Assembly: GCA_051648405.1 (NCBI GenBank)
Contig: JBOFFC010000064.1
Coordinates: forward strand, 1-48,003
Reading direction: 5' to 3'
Source: JBOFFC01 sp051648405
GTDB taxonomy: Bacteria; Planctomycetota; Planctomycetia; Pirellulales; Lacipirellulaceae
DNA: 48,003 nt
The notes beneath the pieces are model-generated. The model worked only from the letters and a program-made list of their open reading frames with translations. It was not told where the DNA came from and did not search any database. This document shows, piece by piece, positions 7,917 to 15,810 of this stretch (its first letter is position 1; every line of letters starts with the position of its first letter). A program made the position numbers and the translations under genes.

Positions 7917-7940
7917 GACTTCCTGAAGGCGCAAGGACGC
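7886..7940. repeat. Inverted repeat overlapping the protease gene end
   Basis: Left arm 7886-7901 (GCGTCCTTTGCGCCTT) and right arm 7926-7940 are reverse complements apart from one extra T on the left. The stop codon of the protease (7914-7916) lies in the loop, and the last codons are encoded by the repeat. The end of mutM (7950) is 10 bases away. It could act as a shared hairpin between these convergent genes. Confidence 0.6.
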
Positions 7941-7949
7941 GAGCGGGCC

Positions 7950-8801
7950 TCAGCGACGCGTCTGGCACCCCGGGCAGAAGTACGTCGATCGCTGCGCCTG
8001 GACGATGCGCTGCACGTCACGGCCACAACGCGGGCACGGCTTGCCGGCCCGGTCGTAGACGCGGTGCAGGTTCTGGTAGCCCCCGTCCTGGTTCAGGGCA
8101 TTGCGGTAAGTCCCGTCGCCGAGGCTCGAACCCTCCAGCCGGACCGCCTCCTCGAGCACCGCGTGCGTGGCGTCGGTGATGCGGGACCACTGTTTGGCGG
8201 TTAGGCGGTCGCAGCGGGCCGCCGGGTGGACCCCCGCGACGTGCAGCAGCTCCGAGGCGTAGATGTTCCCCACCCCGGCGACCCCCTTCTGGTCCAGCAG
8301 AGCGACCTTCACCGGCCGGCGGCTGCGGCCGAGCCGCTCGCGGTACTCGTCGGCCGTCACGGCGAGGCCGTCCGGCCCGAGCTTGTCGGGACCGAGCTCC
8401 GCCGCGAGTTGCTGCGCCGAATAGAGCCGAACCTGACCCAGCCCCCGCTGGTCCCAAAACCAGAACCGATCGAGGGCCCCCCCGGTGACGTCGAATCGCA
8501 GCCGCAGGTACAGCGGGTTGGGGCCCTGGTGCTCGGTAACGGCGCCGGGGGTCACGAGGCCGGTCATCCGCGGCTCGATCGCCAGCGTGTCACCCGAGTC
8601 GAACGCCAGTGTGACGCGCTTCCCCAGCCTGCCGACCGACTCGATCCGTCGCCCCTCGACGCGCCGCCGCAGGGCCGCCTCGCCGGGCTTGGCGACGATC
8701 GGCTTGCGCGGGCAGTCGAGCCACACGAGCCGCTCGAGCACCCCCCCGGCCGCCCCGGCAATCGACCGCCGCATCGTCTCGACTTCGGGGAGCTCGGGCA
8801 T
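7950..8801 (-). CDS. mutM: Formamidopyrimidine-DNA glycosylase
   Basis: The 283-residue product removes oxidised purines such as 8-oxoguanine and nicks the resulting abasic site in base-excision repair. The N-terminus is MPELPEVETMRRSI, with the catalytic Pro2 and Glu3. The conserved lysine loop reads GRLGKRV. The helix-two-turn-helix region includes LLDQKGVAGVGNIYASE. The C-terminal four-cysteine zinc finger is complete (CPRCGRDVQRIVQ ... YFCPGCQ). Length is normal for the family. The start is fixed because Pro2 must follow the initiator Met. It is convergent with the protease gene and divergent from trpB. Confidence 0.96.
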   Translation of the reverse strand: MPELPEVETMRRSIAGAAGGVLERLVWLDCPRKPIVAKPGEAALRRRVEGRRIESVGRLGKRVTLAFDSGDTLAIEPRMTGLVTPGAVTEHQGPNPLYLRLRFDVTGGALDRFWFWDQRGLGQVRLYSAQQLAAELGPDKLGPDGLAVTADEYRERLGRSRRPVKVALLDQKGVAGVGNIYASELLHVAGVHPAARCDRLTAKQWSRITDATHAVLEEAVRLEGSSLGDGTYRNALNQDGGYQNLHRVYDRAGKPCPRCGRDVQRIVQAQRSTYFCPGCQTRR

Positions 8802-8858
8802 TCGGGAGAGCTTACCGCCAGGACGCCACGAGCGCAACGGATCGCCAGGAAGCCAACG

Positions 8859-9055
8859 GAAAGAGATGAGGGGATGAAGGGGGATAAAAGGGGGATGGTC
8901 TTCGAGAGTGGGCAGCCGGCAGAGGGCAGCAACCAAGAGTTCCTTGGTCATTCGTGCTTGGTGATTGGTGCTTCTACGGATCCCGCCTGCTGCGGATTGA
9001 TCCCCGAGGCGGCCACCCCCCCCTTTATCCCCACCCATCCCCCCATCTCCCTTCC
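8859..9055. repeat. MITE-like element with about 39-bp imperfect inverted ends
   Basis: The 339-bp gap between mutM and trpB (8802-9140) is mostly this element. Left end 8859-8896 (core GAGATGAGGGGATGAAGGGG) matches the reverse complement of right end 9016-9055, with several mismatches. About 120 bases lie between the ends, with no coding signal. The structure, a short non-coding element with terminal inverted repeats, fits a miniature mobile element or remnant. No transposase is present and I could not confirm a target-site duplication. Confidence 0.55.
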
Positions 9056-9084
9056 GTCCGGTCCGCCCGAAGTGGGGCCTGCGC

Positions 9085-9114
9085 TTGATCGGGCGCCGGA
9101 TGGCAAGCGACAAT
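9085..9114 (+). promoter_or_regulatory. Possible trpB promoter
   Basis: TTGATC (9085-9090) and GACAAT (9109-9114) are separated by 18 bases. The transcript would start near 9121, giving a leader of about 20 bases before the trpB ATG at 9141. That leaves no room for a leader-peptide attenuator. The same -10 variant, GACAAT, appears upstream of guaB. Confidence 0.35.
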
Positions 9115-9140
9115 CAAAGGCCTCACTCCAAGGAATCCCG

Positions 9141-10382
9141 ATGAGCACCGCGACCCTTTCCGCCACGACTGGCCCCGCCGCCGCTTCGAGCCACGTCCCC
9201 GACGCCGCCGGGCGGTTCGGCAAGTTCGGCGGGCGCTACGTCCCCGAGACGCTCGTCCGCGCACTCGACGAGCTCGAGGTCGAGTACGACAAGTCGATCG
9301 GCGACGCGGCGTTCCAGACGGAGCTCAAGCGGCTGCTCGACGACTTCGTCGGCCGACCCAGCCCGCTCTACCACGCGCGACGCCTGAGCGAGCGGTGTGG
9401 CGGCGCGCAGATCTACTACAAGCGCGAGGACACCAACCACACCGGCGCCCACAAGATCAACAACACGCTCGGCCAGTGCCTGCTGGCGATGCGGATGGGG
9501 AAGACGCGCGTCATCGCCGAGACGGGCGCCGGCCAGCACGGCGTCGCCACCGCCACGGCCTGCGCGCACTTCGGGCTCCCCTGCGTTGTCTACATGGGGG
9601 AAGAAGACATCCGCCGGCAGTCGCCGAACGTCTTCGCGATGAAGCTGCTCGGCGCCGAGGTCCGCCCCGTGACCACCGGCTCGCGGACCCTGCGCGACGC
9701 CATCAACGAGGCGATGCGCGACTGGATGGCCTCCGTCGAGACGACGCACTACATCCTCGGCTCGGTCGTTGGGCCGCACCCCTTCCCGCGGATCGTGCGC
9801 GACTACCAGTCGGTGATCGGCGCCGAGACGATCGTGCAGTGCCAAGCGAAGCTCGGCCGGCTCCCCGACGCGGTCGTGGCCTGCGTCGGTGGCGGCTCGA
9901 ACGCCGCGGGGATGTTCTACCCGTTCGTCGATCACCCCGAGGTCGATCTCGTCGGAGTCGAGGCCGGCGGCCGCAGCGACAAGCCGGGGGACCACGCCAG
10001 CCCGCTGACCTACGGCCAGCCCGGCGTGCTGCACGGCTCGTTCAGCTACGTGATGCAAGACGACGACGGCCAGACGTGCGACGTGCACAGCATGTCGGCG
10101 GGACTCGACTACCCGGGGGTGGGCCCGGAGCACAGTTATTGGAAGGACGCGGGCCGCGTGCGCTACACGAGCTGCCTCGACGGCGACGCGCTCAAGGCGT
10201 TCGACGCCAGCGCCTCGACCGAGGGGATCATGCCGGCCCTCGAAACGGCGCACGCGGTCTCGAAGGCGATGGAGCTGGCCGCGACGATGCGCAAAGACCA
10301 GGCCGTGGTGGTCTGCCTCAGCGGCCGCGGCGACAAGGACGCGATGGAAATCGCCCGCCTGAAGGGCGTGCAGTACGGGTGA
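9141..10382 (+). CDS. trpB: Tryptophan synthase beta subunit
   Basis: The 413-residue product joins indole and L-serine into L-tryptophan using pyridoxal phosphate. The cofactor lysine lies in HTGAHKINNTLG (Lys105), and GGGSNAAGMF forms the phosphate-binding glycine loop. The start KFGGRYVPETL and the end AVVVCLSGRGDKD are typical. The ATG at 9141 follows AAGGA by 6-7 bases. The partner trpA normally lies directly downstream; here it begins at 15004 after about 4.6 kb of unrelated DNA. The first gene after trpB is an antitoxin starting 15 bases later. Confidence 0.97.
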   Translation: MSTATLSATTGPAAASSHVPDAAGRFGKFGGRYVPETLVRALDELEVEYDKSIGDAAFQTELKRLLDDFVGRPSPLYHARRLSERCGGAQIYYKREDTNHTGAHKINNTLGQCLLAMRMGKTRVIAETGAGQHGVATATACAHFGLPCVVYMGEEDIRRQSPNVFAMKLLGAEVRPVTTGSRTLRDAINEAMRDWMASVETTHYILGSVVGPHPFPRIVRDYQSVIGAETIVQCQAKLGRLPDAVVACVGGGSNAAGMFYPFVDHPEVDLVGVEAGGRSDKPGDHASPLTYGQPGVLHGSFSYVMQDDDGQTCDVHSMSAGLDYPGVGPEHSYWKDAGRVRYTSCLDGDALKAFDASASTEGIMPALETAHAVSKAMELAATMRKDQAVVVCLSGRGDKDAMEIARLKGVQYG

Positions 10383-10397
10383 GCTTTGGAGAAAGCC

Positions 10398-10655
10398 ATG
10401 GTTTCGATCACCGGCGAACAACTCGAGGCGCTCGCGCAAGCGGGCGGCGCGTCGGTCGAACTGCGCGATCCGATGACGAGCAAGGTCTACGTGCTCTTCG
10501 AGGTGTCGCCCGCGCCCGAGGCCGACGCGGCCCACATCGAGTACATGCTTCAGGGCCTCGAGGAAGCGGGCGAAGCGGTCGCGCGAGGCGACGTGACGCC
10601 GTGGGACAAGGAGGCGTTTCTCAACGAGATGCACCGCAAGGCCGATCGCGCGTGA
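10398..10655 (+). CDS. Probable antitoxin of a ParE-type module
   Basis: This 85-residue acidic protein (MVSITGEQLEALAQAGGAS) lies between trpB and a ParE-like toxin gene that starts inside its stop codon (GTGA overlap at 10652-10655). Its core reads VELRDPMTSKVYVLFEVSP and its tail EAVARGDVTPWDKEAFLNEMHRK. Small size, acidity, position and overlap all fit the antitoxin role. I cannot assign a fold with certainty. A TTG four codons upstream (10386) is an alternative start, but GGAGAAA at 10388-10394 sits well as a ribosome binding site for the ATG at 10398. Confidence 0.72.
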   Translation: MVSITGEQLEALAQAGGASVELRDPMTSKVYVLFEVSPAPEADAAHIEYMLQGLEEAGEAVARGDVTPWDKEAFLNEMHRKADRA

Positions 10656-10960
10656 CTCTCCGACCGATCTTCACCGGTCCGGCGATCCGCGACCTCGCCG
10701 ACATCTGGAAGCACGTCGCAATCGACAGGGTCGATGCGGCAGATCGCTTGGTCGAAGAGGTGGACCGCCGGGTCCGCCTGTTGTGTCTCCACCCCGCGAT
10801 TGGAGAGCGAGACCGACGCGTCGGCGGCTGCCGACGGGTGATCGTCGGCCGGTATCTGCTCTTCTACGAGCACTGCGATAGCCCACGACTTTCGGACAGC
10901 GGCGGGGGCGGGATAATGGTCCCCCAAGGAGGTCCGAGTGATGGACGAACAAGAGGATGA
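10652..10960 (+). pseudogene. ParE/RelE-type toxin, 3' end replaced by an IS remnant
   Basis: The frame starts at GTG 10652, overlapping the antitoxin stop. It reads as a ParE-type toxin (TLRPIFTGPAIRDLADIWKHVAIDRVDAADRLVEEV, then RVGGCRRVIVGRYLLFYEHC). This covers the helical hairpin and first strands of the family. After Cys75 the similarity stops: the expected final strand with the conserved arginine is missing, and 25 or so residues of low-complexity sequence (DSGGGGIMVPQGGPSDGRTRG) follow. Those codons come from the end and leader of an IS3-like element. The toxin is probably inactive, which would explain how the cell tolerates the disrupted module. Confidence 0.7.
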
Positions 10961-11033
10961 CCGGCGGGTCCGGCGGACGTACGACGAGGCGTTCAAGCGG
11001 GAGGCGGTGCGGCTTGTTGCGGAGGAGGGGTAG
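10878..11033 (+). mobile_element. IS3-family insertion sequence remnant (left end only)
   Basis: The sequence from about 10878 holds a short non-coding leader, a strong ribosome binding site (AAGGAGG, 10926-10932) and the first 30 codons of an IS3/IS911-type OrfA (10941-11033: MDEQEDDRRVRRTYDEAFKR, then EAVRLVAEEG and a stop). RRTYDExFKREAVRL is the classic start of the helix-turn-helix region in this transposase family. The rest of orfA, all of orfB and the right end are absent. The left boundary is judged only from where ParE similarity ends, so it may be off by several bases. Confidence 0.65.
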
Positions 11034-11458
11034 CTTGAAAAAAGGGCGGTATTCCGAGCTTTGACCCGGTCCAAGCTCAATCCATATGGGAAATGTCGGC
11101 TTATGCCTCGTCACCCACGGCGTTGCCCCGGGCTGGGTTCCCGCTACGCTGGGCCTGAGCCGGTGCTACGGCGGGTGGCCGGGGTCGAAGGCGTCAGCCG
11201 GCGCGCCCCCGCGGGGTAGCAGAGTGGACACCGTGATGGCGCTTCGGCGGGGGCTCCGCTACGCTGCGAACCCGGCAACCCGCCCGCTTTTGCCCGCACG
11301 AATCTCGGATGGACTTTCCGCTGATTCAGGTTGCTTCAGGCAGTTCACGCAACTATGTTGCGGAATCCCGTACGCTAGCTAAAACGTCTTCATCCCGGAC
11401 CCGCCTGCGTGGGGACGGAGCCACGTTGTCCGGCTGCCCCTCCAAGGATTCTGCATCG
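11034..11458. other. 425-bp gap without a convincing gene
   Basis: Short open frames cross this region but none looks coding. It contains GC-rich repeated fragments (for example CCCGCTACGCTG at about 11142 and CTCCGCTACGCTG at about 11254), which resemble eroded intergenic repeats. The last 150 bases are less GC-rich and probably hold the promoter of the large surface protein. One candidate is TTGCGG (11358-11363) with TAAAAC (11380-11385), spacer 16. I see no second IS end that would pair with the fragment at 10878-11033. Confidence 0.4.
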
Positions 11459-14400
11459 ATGATCAGCCACATTCGCCGCGTCTCACTCGGTAGAGGGACC
11501 CGGCGGCTATCCGGTGTCACCACTCTCATCGCCTGCGGCGCCGGCGCGCTACTCGCCCTGCCCGCAACGGCGCAGGTCACCAACTGGACCGGCTCTGTCG
11601 ATGACAACTGGTTTAACGCCGGCAACTGGGACAACGGGCTCCCCAACACGGCCTTGTTTAGCGCCGTCGTCGGCGCTCCCTCGCCGACCGACTTCAACGG
11701 CAACGTCACGCTTGGCGGCCTCAGTGTTCTGTCGGGCGGAATCCTCAACGTCAGCGACGGCGATAACTTCAATTTCAACGCCGCGGGATCGTTGGGCAAC
11801 GCCGGCGCAATCAACATCGCCAGCAACTCCGACTTCCAGCTGCTCAACACGGTCGCCAACGAAGGCACGATCACCGTCAACGGGACGGGCTCGGTTAGCG
11901 ACCTGGAGCTCGTCAACGAGACCCTCGTCACCGGCAGCGGCACGATTCTCCTCGACGGCACAAACGCCCGCATCAGCGACAGCCTCTCCGCTGCGACGCT
12001 CTTCACCAACGGCTTGGGGCACACGATCCGGGGTAACGGGCAGCTTGGCGCCAACACGATCGCGCTGGCCAACAACGGCCTCATCAGGGGCGACGTCGCG
12101 GGCCAGACGCTGGTCGTCGATCCAGCCGGTACGATGACCAACACCGGCACGATCCGCGCCGAGGCGGGGGGCATCCTTCAACTGAGCGGAGCGACCTATG
12201 ACAACACCGGGGGGACGATCATCTCAGCCGGAGGGCAGGTGCAGTTGGTAAACGCATCGATACTCGGTGGCCTAGTCACCGGAGCTGATATCTTCTTGCC
12301 GGACGCTTCCAACAACACCAACCTTGCCAACCTCACGACCGAAGCAGCCATTCTGGTCGATGTGAACGTCGATCTAGGCGTCGAGGGGACGATCACCAAC
12401 AACGGCACGATCACCCTTGATGGCTCCGGCGCTGCGAGCGACATCGAACTACAAGGAGCGGCGGCAACGTTCACCGGCAGCGGGACAGTCTTTCTCAACG
12501 GCGTGAACGCCCGGATTAACGATAGCTCGAGCGGTACAACGCTGCTGACAAACGGCGTTGGGCATACGATTCGTGGCAACGGCCAGATCGGGGCGAATAC
12601 GATCACCAACCTCGTCAACAACGGCCTCATCAAAGCCGATGTCGCGGGGCAAACGCTGGTCGTTGATCCGGTGAGCACGATGACCAACACCGGCACGATT
12701 CGCGCCGAAGGGGGGGGCATCCTGCTGCTAGAGCGGGCGAACTACGACAATACGGGGGGGACGATCGTTTCTGCCGGCGGGCAGGTCCGCCTGCTCAACG
12801 CGTCGATCACCGGCGGCCTGGTCACCGGGGGCGACATATTTTTGCCAAACGCTTCCAACAATACCAACCTTTCCAACCTCACGACCGAAGCAGCCATTCT
12901 GGTCGATGTGAACGTCGATCTGGGCGTCGAGGGGACGATCACCAACAACGGCACGATCACGGTAGTGGGCTCCGGGCTGGCGGCCGACATCGAACTGCAG
13001 GACGCGGCGACGCTTGCCGGCAACGGGACGGTCTTCCTCAACGGAGCCAACGCGCGGATTAGCGACTCTAGCTCCGCCGCCACGCTCTTCACTAACGGAG
13101 CCAGCCACACCATCCGCGGCAGCGGCAACGTCGGCTTCAATGTCATCGCCATCGTCAACAACGGACTGATCCTGGCCGACGTCGCGGGGGGGACGATGAT
13201 CATCGACCCGGCGTCTACCGGCGGCCTCACCAACACGGGCGTCCTCCGCGCCGAGGGGGGCGCCACCCTCCGGCTGGGCGGCGGGGACTACACCATCTCC
13301 GCTGGGACCATCGAAGCCATCGGTGCGAATAGCTCGGTCACGGCGGTTGGCGCAACACCGACATACGTGGGCCGCTTAGGCACGCTTCGCGCTGTGGACG
13401 GGCAAATCCTGCTGGGGGAGGAAGCCTTCGGGGACACCACCGATAGCAACACAGTTTATGAATTCTCGGGGACGACGGCTTTCACCGACATTTTCAATGA
13501 CGAACCCAATGGACCGCATATCGGCGTAGGACCCGGTGGGCCGGGGGATCTTAGGTCCAACCAGTTCCAAGAGAATCGGGGCATGTTCCGCATCGGTGAC
13601 GGCGTCGACTTCACATCGTTGATACAAAGCGTGCCTGCTCGGAATTCGGGCACCATTGTCGCCGGGGCAGGAAGCACTTTTTCGATGGGAGGGTATGATA
13701 CCGGGCCGACTGAGTGCACAGGATTGCCGTGCGGTCCGGATTTCCAAATCAGAGAATTCCTTCCACTTATATCAACGGGCACGCTAGCCGGCAGCGGCGT
13801 CATCAAAAATACGAACACGCCGGGAGCACCGTTCCAACCGATTGTCGATGCCGACGACATCATCAGCGAAGGCTTCATCAAGCCGGGCGACCACGCGGGC
13901 CAGACCGGCACGCTCACGCTGCGGGCCCAGGATATCTTCCTCGGCGACGATAACGTCATCGAGATCGAAATCGCCGGTGGTCTGTCGGACTCGCTCACCC
14001 TGATCACCGACACCAACCTGGTCGTGCTGAACGGGTCGGTCGAGGTCTCGCTGCTCGGAGGCCCGTTGCCGAGCGTGGGGAGCGGCTTTGACATCGTCAC
14101 GGCGGTCAACGGCCTGATAGGCGCCTTCGATACGATCTCGCTCCCGAGTCTGGCCCAAGGTTCAGAGTGGCGTGTCGAATACACGCCAACCGCCGTCACG
14201 CTCAGCGTCTTCCTGGCCGGCGACTACAACGAGGACGGCTACGTCGATGCGGCGGATTACACTGTCTGGCGAGACAACGAGGGCGCGCCGGCCGGCGCGC
14301 TGCCGAACGACGTCGATGGAGGCACGATCGGGGCGGCCCAGTACGCCACGTGGCGGGCCAACTACGGAATCGGTGCCGGGAATGGTTCGGTATCGATTCC

Positions 14401-14479
14401 CGAGCCCAGCTCGATTCTGCTCACTCTGACACTCCTCGGGGCGTGCCGCCGTTCACGTCACCATCGAAGGCTGCCGTAG
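11459..14479 (+). CDS. Large repetitive PEP-CTERM surface protein with dockerin-like segment
   Basis: This 1006-residue protein has an N-terminal signal (about 1-39, ...LIACGAGALLALPATAQ). The entry motif NWTGSVDDNWFNAGNWDNG is typical of beta-helix or autotransporter-like passenger proteins. Three tandem repeats of about 181 residues follow (roughly 100-610). Each is built from short strands such as NNGTITV, GTVFLNGxNARIxDSS, NNGLIxADVAGQTLVVDP and NTGTIRAEGGG. This pattern fits a right-handed beta-helix. Near the C-terminus lies a dockerin-like segment (DYNEDGYVDAADYTVWRD, partner DGGTIGAAQYATWRANYG). A PEP-CTERM tail follows (IPEPSSILLTLTLLG, then RRSRHHRR). It should be exported and sorted to the cell surface. 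AAGGA lies 10 bases before the ATG at 11459. Confidence 0.85.
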   Translation: MISHIRRVSLGRGTRRLSGVTTLIACGAGALLALPATAQVTNWTGSVDDNWFNAGNWDNGLPNTALFSAVVGAPSPTDFNGNVTLGGLSVLSGGILNVSDGDNFNFNAAGSLGNAGAINIASNSDFQLLNTVANEGTITVNGTGSVSDLELVNETLVTGSGTILLDGTNARISDSLSAATLFTNGLGHTIRGNGQLGANTIALANNGLIRGDVAGQTLVVDPAGTMTNTGTIRAEAGGILQLSGATYDNTGGTIISAGGQVQLVNASILGGLVTGADIFLPDASNNTNLANLTTEAAILVDVNVDLGVEGTITNNGTITLDGSGAASDIELQGAAATFTGSGTVFLNGVNARINDSSSGTTLLTNGVGHTIRGNGQIGANTITNLVNNGLIKADVAGQTLVVDPVSTMTNTGTIRAEGGGILLLERANYDNTGGTIVSAGGQVRLLNASITGGLVTGGDIFLPNASNNTNLSNLTTEAAILVDVNVDLGVEGTITNNGTITVVGSGLAADIELQDAATLAGNGTVFLNGANARISDSSSAATLFTNGASHTIRGSGNVGFNVIAIVNNGLILADVAGGTMIIDPASTGGLTNTGVLRAEGGATLRLGGGDYTISAGTIEAIGANSSVTAVGATPTYVGRLGTLRAVDGQILLGEEAFGDTTDSNTVYEFSGTTAFTDIFNDEPNGPHIGVGPGGPGDLRSNQFQENRGMFRIGDGVDFTSLIQSVPARNSGTIVAGAGSTFSMGGYDTGPTECTGLPCGPDFQIREFLPLISTGTLAGSGVIKNTNTPGAPFQPIVDADDIISEGFIKPGDHAGQTGTLTLRAQDIFLGDDNVIEIEIAGGLSDSLTLITDTNLVVLNGSVEVSLLGGPLPSVGSGFDIVTAVNGLIGAFDTISLPSLAQGSEWRVEYTPTAVTLSVFLAGDYNEDGYVDAADYTVWRDNEGAPAGALPNDVDGGTIGAAQYATWRANYGIGAGNGSVSIPEPSSILLTLTLLGACRRSRHHRRLP
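12331..12414 (+). repeat. Internal direct repeat, copy 1
   Basis: This 84-bp stretch recurs at 12877-12960 with a single mismatch (A at 12376, G at 12922). The distance is 546 bp, the length of one protein repeat unit. Near identity at DNA level, while flanking parts of the units differ more, points to recent duplication or gene conversion within the gene. Confidence 0.9.
12877..12960 (+). repeat. Internal direct repeat, copy 2
   Basis: Second copy of the 84-bp repeat at 12331-12414, differing at one base. It encodes LTTEAAILVDVNVDLGVEGT and NNGTIT in the third beta-repeat unit of the surface protein. Confidence 0.9.
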
Positions 14480-14803
14480 GCCGCACCGAACGCCAGTCCC
14501 GTTACGGCGGATGGCCCTCCACCCCTCGTCGGGCCCTTCGTTGCAGAGGCCGAACCCTCGGCGGCGGCGATCCTCGCGTCGCCGACGACCCTGTCCTTCG
14601 AGCCGACCGCCGAGAGCCGACAGCCAACCGCCGCATCCCCCCCGCTCGACCAACGCCTGCTGCTGATCCGCAGCGACTCGGCGCGACCGCGGGGCGAAGG
14701 GACGGCGACCGGCCGCGCGGCCATCGACGAGGCGCTCGCCTCGCTCGCCGCCGAGCCGAGGGTCCGCCCGCGGTTCACGCCGGCCGTCCGCGGGTTACGG
14801 TAA
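14480..14803 (+). pseudogene. Headless coding remnant
   Basis: Directly after the stop of the surface protein, the same frame stays open for 107 codons to TAA at 14801-14803. Third codon positions are overwhelmingly G or C, as in real genes of this window. The peptide looks natural: VAEAEPSAAAILASPTTLSF, then PLDQRLLLIRSDSARPRGEG, ending EPRVRPRFTPAVRGLR. There is no ATG, GTG or TTG start near its beginning. It is best read as the C-terminal end of a gene whose front was lost. I do not recognise the family. It could instead be chance high-GC openness. Confidence 0.4.
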
Positions 14804-14906
14804 AGGGAACCACAGATGAACGCAGATAAACGCAGATGAAGGAAGCGCGGAGCCCTTCGCCTCAACTCCCTATCTGCGTTCATCCGTGTTCATCTGTGGT
14901 TCCCTT
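14803..14906. repeat. Inverted repeat element between the remnant and trpA
   Basis: Left arm from 14803 (AAGGGAACCACAGATGAAC) and right arm 14871-14906 are reverse complements, perfect for the outer 19 bases and imperfect further in. The element starts inside the TAA stop of the preceding remnant. Direct copies of GCAGAT occur within the left arm. It is of the type dispersed widely in planctomycete intergenic DNA. The rest of the 14804-15003 gap shows nothing coding. Confidence 0.75.
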
Positions 14907-15003
14907 ACGTTGCGGAGGGGCCCGGGTTGTCAGCGTGGCGCCGGCCTGGGAGTCTTTGGGGCTCGCTTGACCCTTCGCCAACCCCCCGTTTGACGCTCCG
15001 CCG

Positions 15004-15810
15004 ATGCCCGCGATCGACGACCTGTTCACGAAGCTCCGCGCCGAGGGGCGCAAAGCCCTCATGCCGTTCGTCACGGCCGGGGACCCCGACCTGGAGTTCA
15101 CTAGCGCCGTGCTGCGCGAGGTGGTCGGGCGCGGGGCGGCGCTGTGCGAGGTGGGGGTCCCCTACAGCGACCCGATCGCCGACGGGCCGGTGATCCAGGC
15201 GTCGTACACGCGGGCCCTGAACCGCAAGATCAAGCTCGCCGACATCCTAACGACGCTCGGCAAGACTTGTCCCACACTCGGGGCCCCCGCGGTGACGATG
15301 GTCAGTTACGCGATCGTCTACCGCCACGGGGTCGAGAAGTACTGCGACGAGGCGGGCGCCGCCGGCGTGGCGGGGCTGATCGTCCCCGACCTGCCGGTGG
15401 ACGAGTCGCCGGCCCTCGCCAAGGTCTGCGCGGCGCGGGGGTTGTCGCTGGTGCAACTCGTCACGCCGGTCACGCCGCGTGAACGGGCGAAGCGGATCTG
15501 CGACAGCTCGAGCGGCTTCGTCTACTACGTCTCGGTGGCCGGCATCACCGGCGAGCGCACGGCCCTCCCCCCCGAGCTGATCGACAACGTCGGCTGGCTG
15601 CGGACCCAGACCAAGCTTCCGATCTGCATCGGCTTCGGCGTCAGCACCCCGGAGCACGTGCGGCTGCTCGCGCCGGTGGCCGACGGCCTGATCGTCGGCT
15701 CGGCGGTCGTGAAGCGCGTCGCCGAGGCCGCCACTCGGCCGCGCGAGGAGGTCCTGAAGGAGGTCGGCGACTACGTGGCGGAGCTCCTGACGGCGCTCAA
15801 AGGAAGCTAG
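15004..15810 (+). CDS. trpA: Tryptophan synthase alpha subunit
   Basis: The 268-residue TIM barrel splits indole-3-glycerol phosphate into indole and glyceraldehyde 3-phosphate and channels indole to TrpB. The catalytic pair is at the textbook positions: Glu49 in ALCEVGVPYSDPIADGP and Asp60 in the same motif. The phosphate loops (VAGITGER, ICIGFGVS, GLIVGSAVVK) are intact, so the enzyme should be active despite its distance from trpB. No other trp gene follows. The last codons and the TAG stop lie in the left arm of an inverted repeat (15803-15891). Confidence 0.97.
   Translation: MPAIDDLFTKLRAEGRKALMPFVTAGDPDLEFTSAVLREVVGRGAALCEVGVPYSDPIADGPVIQASYTRALNRKIKLADILTTLGKTCPTLGAPAVTMVSYAIVYRHGVEKYCDEAGAAGVAGLIVPDLPVDESPALAKVCAARGLSLVQLVTPVTPRERAKRICDSSSGFVYYVSVAGITGERTALPPELIDNVGWLRTQTKLPICIGFGVSTPEHVRLLAPVADGLIVGSAVVKRVAEAATRPREEVLKEVGDYVAELLTALKGS

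Noticed and set aside
9056..9140. trp leader-peptide attenuator
   Set aside because: No short frame with clustered Trp codons, and no terminator-like hairpin with a T run before trpB.
11034..11458. Right half of the IS3 element
   Set aside because: No OrfB similarity in any frame and no sequence resembling the inverse of the left end.
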